Shown: piece after piece, positions 15,347 through 19,792 of the stretch | Layout: each line of letters opens with the position of its first letter | Position numbering within the stretch: the first letter of the stretch is position 1 | The notes under the pieces: model-generated | What the model was told of the DNA's origin: nothing | The model's input: the letters and a program-made list of their open reading frames with translations, nothing else | Databases searched by the model: none | Made by a program: the position numbers and the translations under genes | Source of the DNA: Actinomycetes bacterium | GTDB taxonomy: Bacteria; Actinomycetota; Acidimicrobiia; Acidimicrobiales; SZUA-35 | Assembly: GCA_024227975.1 (NCBI GenBank) | Contig: JAAETV010000804.1 | Coordinates: 1 to 19,792 of the forward strand | Length of the DNA stretch: 19,792 nt | Direction: 5' to 3'

Positions 15347-16725
15347 CCGAACCCAGAGACGTCATCATCGTGGGAGGTGGGCTCGGTGGGCTGCTCGTTG
15401 GTTGTGAAGTGGTCCGCCGGGGCGGCCGTCCCCTCGTGCTAGAGGCAGGTCCGACGGGGGGAGGAGTGGCCGCCACGGTGAGAGAGGACGGCTACCTCCT
15501 CGAACCGGCGGCCGGATCGCTCCTATTGCCCCATCCCCAGCTGACACCCATCCTCGAATCGGCCGGAGCTACCGTCGTGCCGGCTCAACCGGAAGCACGG
15601 CGTCGCTATGTGTTCGATCGGGGCACCCTGTTCGAGCTCGAGGGGCCGAGTGCCCTCGCCACCCGACTCGTCTCCGGCCGAGGCAAGCTCCGGCTGCTGG
15701 CCGAGCCGTTGGTGCGGTCTCGCACCGGAGGTTTAGACGAATCTCTCCGGGACTTCCTCGAACGCCGACTCGGTCCCGAGGTCGGGCGCCTCGGTGCCAC
15801 CCTCATGGCCCATGGTGTCTTTGCTGGTGATCCCGATCAGTTGTCGGCACGGGCTGCCTTCCCTGCCTTCGTCGCCCTCGAGGACCAAGCCGGGAGCTTG
15901 GTGCGGGGTGGCATCGCCAGGGCCCGGGCCCGCCCCAAGGGCACCCCCCGACCCCGGGTGCATGTTGCCCCAAACGGGATGGCCGCCCTCGCCGCCGAAC
16001 TGGCCGCCCACCTGGACGACGGCTTCCGATCCGACTGGCCCGTGAAAGGGGTCGAGCCCGACGGAGAGGATTGGCTCGTGAGCGGCCCAAGCGACGAGCG
16101 AGCTCCTGCGGTCGTGATCGCCCTCGCTCCAGGGGCCGCCGCCCCACTCGTACCTGAACCGCTGGCCACACTGTTGGCTGAGGCCAGCACCGCTCCGGTC
16201 GCCGTTGTGGGACTGGGAGGGCGATCAGCCGACGTGCCGGTGCTGGCCGGGTTCGGGGCCCTCACTGGCCCCGATGCCGACGCCCGGGTGCTAGGGCTGC
16301 TCTTCGAGTCGTCATACGCCCCGGGGCGGGCCCCGGAGCGCCATCGCCTAGTCAAGGCCATCTACGGGGGCCGCGCCGATCCATCAGTACTGACCCTCAC
16401 CGATGAGGAACTGGTCGAATTGGCGGTCGAGGAGGCCAGCCGGATACTCGGGGTTGGCGTTCAGCCCTCGTGGACAAGCGTTGTCCGGCACACTCCCGGG
16501 ATTCCACAATACGAGGTTGGCCATCCGAGGTGGATCGACCGTCTTGATGCTGCCACCGCCGACATGACGGGACTCCACCTGGCCGGCTGGGGCTATCGCG
16601 GTATCGGGGTGTCAGCGCTGGCCAAGCACGCAGCAGAGCTGGCCGAGAAGATATTGGCCAAGCCAATGGTGGAGCCGCTTCCGTGGCCGCGCCCCAGCGC
16701 GGCAGTAGAGGGCCGGGACCAATAA
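15343..16725 (+). CDS. hemY: Protoporphyrinogen/coproporphyrinogen oxidase, HemY (HemG2/CgoX) type
   Basis: 460 residues, normal for this FAD enzyme. The dinucleotide-binding motif is VIIVGGGLGGL (7-17), with E34 placed to bind the FAD ribose. LLEPAAGSLLL is the family's substrate-loop region, and the C-terminal HLAGWGYRGIGVSAL is the FAD-capping motif. It removes six electrons from a porphyrinogen to make the porphyrin used by HemH. GTG 15343 overlaps the hemH stop by four bases, giving coupled translation. It is an oxygen-using enzyme type located beside oxygen-independent HemN. Whether it acts on protoporphyrinogen or coproporphyrinogen cannot be read from sequence alone; HemN next door favours the former. 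Confidence 0.9.
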   Translation: MTEPRDVIIVGGGLGGLLVGCEVVRRGGRPLVLEAGPTGGGVAATVREDGYLLEPAAGSLLLPHPQLTPILESAGATVVPAQPEARRRYVFDRGTLFELEGPSALATRLVSGRGKLRLLAEPLVRSRTGGLDESLRDFLERRLGPEVGRLGATLMAHGVFAGDPDQLSARAAFPAFVALEDQAGSLVRGGIARARARPKGTPRPRVHVAPNGMAALAAELAAHLDDGFRSDWPVKGVEPDGEDWLVSGPSDERAPAVVIALAPGAAAPLVPEPLATLLAEASTAPVAVVGLGGRSADVPVLAGFGALTGPDADARVLGLLFESSYAPGRAPERHRLVKAIYGGRADPSVLTLTDEELVELAVEEASRILGVGVQPSWTSVVRHTPGIPQYEVGHPRWIDRLDAATADMTGLHLAGWGYRGIGVSALAKHAAELAEKILAKPMVEPLPWPRPSAAVEGRDQ

Positions 16726-16744
16726 GCGAGCAAAGGATGATCCA

Positions 16745-18436
16745 GTGAGCACGGAGCAATGGGACGCAATTATCATCGGCTCGGGTCCGGGTGGGCTCAC
16801 GACGGCTGCCTGCCTGGGCTCTGCCGGCAAACGGGTGTTGGTGCTGGAGCGCCACGACGTTGCCGGTGGCAACGCCCAGGTGTTTCGCCGACACCATGGG
16901 GACGACTGGTACGAGTTCGACGTCGGTGTGCACTATGTCGGTGAGTGCAGCCCAGGCGGCCTGTTCACCAGCATCTTCGACAGCCTCGGTGTCGGTGAGC
17001 GCATGCAGTTTCGTGAGCTCGATCCGGACGGCTTCGACACGCTCAGCTTCCCCGATTTCACCATCCGTGTACCCGCCAACTGGGATGAGTACGAGCGGCG
17101 CATTGTCGAGCAGTTTCCGAACGAGAGAGCGGGAATCCATCGCTGCATGACCGTGCTGCGGACGGTGGCCGAAGAGAGCCGGATGGTCTTCGGCGAGGAC
17201 CGGCCCACCCACGACGAATGGGCCATGCGGCTGTTGTCCGATCTGTTCGAGGAGAGCGAGCTGTCACAGGAGGTGTGTGCTGTAATCGACCATTGGTCCG
17301 GACTCTACGCCGGGAGCCCGGGGCAAACGGCGGTTGCCATGCACGCCGGCATCATCAGCCACTACATGAAGGGTGCCTTCTACCCTCAGGGGGGTGGCCA
17401 GATGATCCCAGCTCGGTTGATCCAGGTCATCGAAGCCTGTGGGGGAGAGGTGCGAACCCTGTCACCAGTCGACCGAATCGTCATTGAGTCTGGTCGAGCG
17501 ACAGGGGTGCGACTGGAGAGCGGTGAGGAGTTGAATGCGCCCTTGATCGTCAGCAACGCTGACTACCGGCGCACCATCAACCACATGGTTGGAGCCGAGC
17601 ATGTAGCCCCCGGAACGTCGCGCTGGGCAGAAGAAGCGATGATGACCCTCGGGTTGGTATGCGTGTACGTGGCCGTCGACAAGGTGCTGGAAGGCCCCAA
17701 CACCAACTACTTCGTCTTCCCCGACTACCGCACTGACGAGATGTACGAGGCCCTCGACGAGGGTCGGATGCCGTCAGGCGACAAGCCGTTTGCCTACATC
17801 GCCATCGCCTCCCGCAAGGACCCTGGCAACGCCGAGTTGTGTCCGCCCGGCCACACCAATTTCCAGATCATGACCCTGGCCCCCCGGGGCAATGATTATT
17901 GGGGGGTCGAGGAGGGTCCAGCCGATGGTGGCAGTTATCGGCGGAGCGATACCTATCGCCAACGCAAGCAGGAGCTGACCGAGCACTTGCTGGACGCGGC
18001 CGAGAAGGTGCTCGGTCCTTTGCGGGACAACATCGTGCACATCGAGATGGCGACGACGCTCACCCATGAGCGATACACCCATAGCACCGGAGGTACCAGC
18101 TACGGCTATCTGCACTCTCCAGAGCAGTCAGGGGAGAACCGCCCCCACTACCGCACCGAGATCGATGGCTTGTGGGTGGTGGGGGCCAACACTGTCGGGG
18201 GACACGGCATGGCTGGCGCCATGAGCGGAGGCGTCTTCTGCGCCAGTGACATCCTCGCCCGGCCCCTCATCGTCGAGATCTACACGGGCCAGCAGTTGGT
18301 CGATGCGGCGAGGATCCCTCCAGACCCCGAAGACTTCGATCCTCTCGAGTACTGCCGGGGCGAGAAGCTACGGGCAAAGCGCTCGGCCCGGGTGGAGTCA
18401 TTGCGCCAGCGGCGCCGCGAAGGTGATTCCACCTGA
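16745..18436 (+). CDS. FAD-dependent oxidoreductase of the phytoene desaturase / CrtISO / RetSat type
   Basis: 563 residues. The FAD motif is DAIIIGSGPGGLTTAACL (7-24), followed by LERHDVAGGNAQVF and YEFDVGVHYVGE, which matches the carotenoid-isomerase/retinol-saturase pattern. GALY-type middle segments and the C-terminal GLWVVGANTVGGHGMAGAMSGG (FAD capping) are present. The last 40 or so residues are highly charged (KLRAKRSARVESLRQRRR). GTG 16745 has AAAGGATG upstream, and the gene is 19 bp from hemY, so it may be the last gene of the heme unit. No other carotenoid genes are in the window, so a carotenoid substrate is not supported; a polyene or isoprenoid redox or isomerase role is the most that can be said. 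Confidence 0.82.
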   Translation: MSTEQWDAIIIGSGPGGLTTAACLGSAGKRVLVLERHDVAGGNAQVFRRHHGDDWYEFDVGVHYVGECSPGGLFTSIFDSLGVGERMQFRELDPDGFDTLSFPDFTIRVPANWDEYERRIVEQFPNERAGIHRCMTVLRTVAEESRMVFGEDRPTHDEWAMRLLSDLFEESELSQEVCAVIDHWSGLYAGSPGQTAVAMHAGIISHYMKGAFYPQGGGQMIPARLIQVIEACGGEVRTLSPVDRIVIESGRATGVRLESGEELNAPLIVSNADYRRTINHMVGAEHVAPGTSRWAEEAMMTLGLVCVYVAVDKVLEGPNTNYFVFPDYRTDEMYEALDEGRMPSGDKPFAYIAIASRKDPGNAELCPPGHTNFQIMTLAPRGNDYWGVEEGPADGGSYRRSDTYRQRKQELTEHLLDAAEKVLGPLRDNIVHIEMATTLTHERYTHSTGGTSYGYLHSPEQSGENRPHYRTEIDGLWVVGANTVGGHGMAGAMSGGVFCASDILARPLIVEIYTGQQLVDAARIPPDPEDFDPLEYCRGEKLRAKRSARVESLRQRRREGDST

Positions 18437-18445
18437 AGCAGTCCG

Positions 18446-18467
18446 GGTCAGCTATGGGGTGCTGATC
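18446..18467. terminator. Possible hairpin between convergent genes
   Basis: GGTCAGC (18446-18452) pairs with GCTGATC (18461-18467) through one G-T wobble around an eight-base loop. It lies in the 75-bp convergent gap. A wider dyad, TCGACAC (18472-18478) with GTGTCGA (18504-18510), is also present but has a 25-base loop. Neither has a T-tract. Confidence 0.3.
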
Positions 18468-18511
18468 ACCATCGACACTGGGATGGGTCAGGGGGGACAA
18501 CGGGTGTCGAA

Positions 18512-19495
18512 TCAGCGCGACTCGGCCAGCTCCTGCAGAGCCCGGCCTACGTAGACCGATGCCATCCACTTGCGGTACCGGGAACCGAGATCGGCGTTGT
18601 CCTGAGGTCTGACGATCTTGGCCGCTGCCTGGGCTGCCTCATCAATGATGCCCGGGCTCAGCTCCTCGCCCTCCAGGAGCCTTTCGGCCTCGGTCGCCCT
18701 CAGTGGGGCCGGGGCGATGGCGCCAATCACGATGCGGGGATCATGAGCCGCACCCGATCCATCGACACCCAATGATGCGGCCACCCCCAGGATCGGGAAG
18801 TCGATCGATCCACGTCGCCTGAGCTTGTGGTAGGTGGCCTGGCGGCCGGTCGCCGGGGGGATGCTCAGCTCGACGATGATCTCACTGGACTCCTTGGTGA
18901 GGTATTCGATGCCGTCGTCGTTCCAGAGGTCGGCTACCGGGATGGTCCGCTCGCCCTGGCTGCTGGCCAAGCGAACCGAGGCGTCGAGGGCTATGGCCAC
19001 CGGAACCAGGTCCGACGAGCAGATGGCCCAGCACCGGTCACCCCGGGGAGCCACCCAGCAGGTATCACCACCGTCCTTCAGGCACGGGCCGCTGGCCTCG
19101 CGCCACAGCTCCGGCATGTCGAAGTAGTTGCACCTCGTGTCGAGGCAGAGGTTTCCCCCAACCGTTGCCATGTTGCGGATCTGGGGTGACGCCACCGCTC
19201 CGGCGGCAGTGGCCAGGGCGGAGGGAGCCTGTGATGATCTCTCGAGCTCGGCCAGCGGCGTGGCCGCACCGATGACTACGGTGCCGTCGTCGCCGACCCG
19301 GATTCCCGTGAGGGCGTCGATGGCGCTCAGCGACACGATCGTGCCCGCTGCGATCTGTCGGCGTTTCATGGCCGGGAGCAGGTCGGTGCCACCGCCGAGC
19401 ACGACCGCGGTCGGGCCGATCTCGTCGAGCAGTCGGGTTGCGTCGCCCACGGTCTCGGGCCGCAAGTAGTCGAATGAGGGCAGTGACAATGTCAT
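18512..19495 (-). CDS. FAD subunit of xanthine-oxidase-family molybdenum enzyme, 4-hydroxybenzoyl-CoA reductase beta (HcrB)-like
   Basis: 327 residues. The FAD-binding molybdopterin-dehydrogenase domain is seen in VVLGGGTDLLPAMKRR (31-46), IGAATPLAELE (75-85), SPQIRNMATVGGNL (103-116) and ICSSDLVPVAIALDA. Between TVGGNL and ICSSD is a Cys-rich insertion: C117, C122, C138, C146, C155, C159. This is the insertion that carries the extra [4Fe-4S] cluster in 4-hydroxybenzoyl-CoA reductase. C122, C138, C146 and C155 fall at the same numbers I recall for the Thauera ligands. Ordinary xanthine or CO dehydrogenase medium subunits lack it. The start is the last of five ATGs in a tandem repeat; it has no Shine-Dalgarno sequence, so translation probably depends on coupling. 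Function is likely removal of a phenolic hydroxyl or a related aromatic acyl-CoA reaction. Confidence 0.85.
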   Translation of the reverse strand: MTLSLPSFDYLRPETVGDATRLLDEIGPTAVVLGGGTDLLPAMKRRQIAAGTIVSLSAIDALTGIRVGDDGTVVIGAATPLAELERSSQAPSALATAAGAVASPQIRNMATVGGNLCLDTRCNYFDMPELWREASGPCLKDGGDTCWVAPRGDRCWAICSSDLVPVAIALDASVRLASSQGERTIPVADLWNDDGIEYLTKESSEIIVELSIPPATGRQATYHKLRRRGSIDFPILGVAASLGVDGSGAAHDPRIVIGAIAPAPLRATEAERLLEGEELSPGIIDEAAQAAAKIVRPQDNADLGSRYRKWMASVYVGRALQELAESR

Positions 19496-19559
19496 GGAGA
19501 ACCTGTCATGGAGAACCTGTCATGGAGAACCTGTCATGGAGAACCTGTCATGGAGGACC
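19490..19559 (-). repeat. 14-bp tandem repeat (five copies) carrying overlapping stop/start codons
   Basis: On the minus strand the unit is GGTTCTCCATGACA; the first copy differs at one base (GGTCCTCCATGACA). Copy one includes the end of the large-subunit gene (GGT CCT CCA TGA) and an ATG overlapping that stop. ATGs at 19551, 19537, 19523 and 19509 each read MTGSP and stop at a TGA that overlaps the next ATG. The fifth ATG (19495) starts the FAD subunit. The array therefore keeps coupling intact whatever its copy number. Confidence 0.95.
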
Positions 19560-19792
19560 GAATCCTTCTGGTGGCTCGACCGGCCACGGGGTACCGAAAT
19601 CGAACTCGGGCAGATCGGTGGGGCCGACCCGACCCGGCCCACCGCGGGCGGCGTTTCGCATGGCGGCCACGATCTTGTCGGGAGTAATCGGTACTTCGTC
19701 GATCCGTATGCCGAGGGCGTCGTGGATGGCGTTGGCTACCGCCGGAATCACCGGCAGGAGGGGACCTTGGCCTACCTCTTTGGCCCCGAACG
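19548..19792 (-). CDS. C-terminus of xanthine-oxidase-family molybdenum-binding subunit (HcrA/XdhA-like), 5' end outside window
   Basis: About 81 residues remain. They read FGAKEVGQGPLLPVIPAVAN and then AIHDALGIRIDEVPITPDKI, the standard end of the molybdopterin-binding large subunit, in which the Glu of GAKEVGQGP is the conserved catalytic base. A 20-residue or so tail rich in Pro and Gly follows (LPEFDFGTPWPVEPPEGFGPP). The TGA overlaps the first ATG of the 14-bp repeat array. Order large subunit then FAD subunit; a small [2Fe-2S] subunit would be expected nearby outside the window. Confidence 0.85.
   Translation of the reverse strand, partial: FGAKEVGQGPLLPVIPAVANAIHDALGIRIDEVPITPDKIVAAMRNAARGGPGRVGPTDLPEFDFGTPWPVEPPEGFGPP

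Noticed and set aside
19490..19559. CRISPR-like direct repeats
   Set aside because: The units are 14 bp and directly abutting with no spacers, so this is a tandem repeat.

Overview
The window is gene-dense, GC-rich DNA with frequent GTG/TTG starts, 4-bp gene overlaps and genes on both strands. Gene content (HelD-type RNA polymerase motor, ACAD11-like acyl-CoA dehydrogenase with APH kinase, long nitronate-monooxygenase-like protein, RetSat/CrtISO-like oxidoreductase) suggests an uncultured actinobacterium, perhaps Acidimicrobiia-like. That placement is inference; no rRNA or marker gene is present.

Layout. (1) 1-1557, minus: N-terminal part of an exported molybdopterin oxidoreductase of the NarG/NxrA type, cut by the window edge. 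(2) 1777-4418, plus: a HelD-like helicase broken into two frames, with no clear start codon. (3) 4435-6937, minus: a two-gene unit of HisC-like aminotransferase and MmgE/PrpD protein. (4) 7220-10654, plus: SDR, APH kinase fused to a DUF6285-like domain, and ACAD11-like acyl-CoA dehydrogenase. This gene set resembles the levulinate/4-hydroxyacyl-CoA (Lva) route. (5) 10701-12131, minus: FMN nitronate-monooxygenase-like protein. It is divergent from (6) 12251-18436, plus: RIC-type di-iron repair protein, hemN, hemH, hemY and a RetSat/CrtISO-like flavoprotein, mostly overlapping or nearly abutting. A perfect 10-bp inverted repeat lies in the divergent promoter region. (7) 18512-19792, minus: HcrB-like FAD/[4Fe-4S] subunit of a xanthine-oxidase-family enzyme, preceded by the C-terminus of its large subunit.

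The most unusual feature is the junction between the last two genes. Five tandem copies of a 14-bp unit each contain an overlapping stop/start (ATGA), so four five-codon minicistrons (MTGSP-stop) sit between the large-subunit stop codon and the real start of the FAD subunit. Other points of interest are the fused kinase-DUF6285 protein in a putative 4-hydroxyacyl-CoA cluster, the Asp-for-Cys iron-sulfur motif in the exported NxrA-like enzyme, the coupling of an iron-sulfur/di-iron repair protein to terminal heme synthesis, and the split HelD gene.
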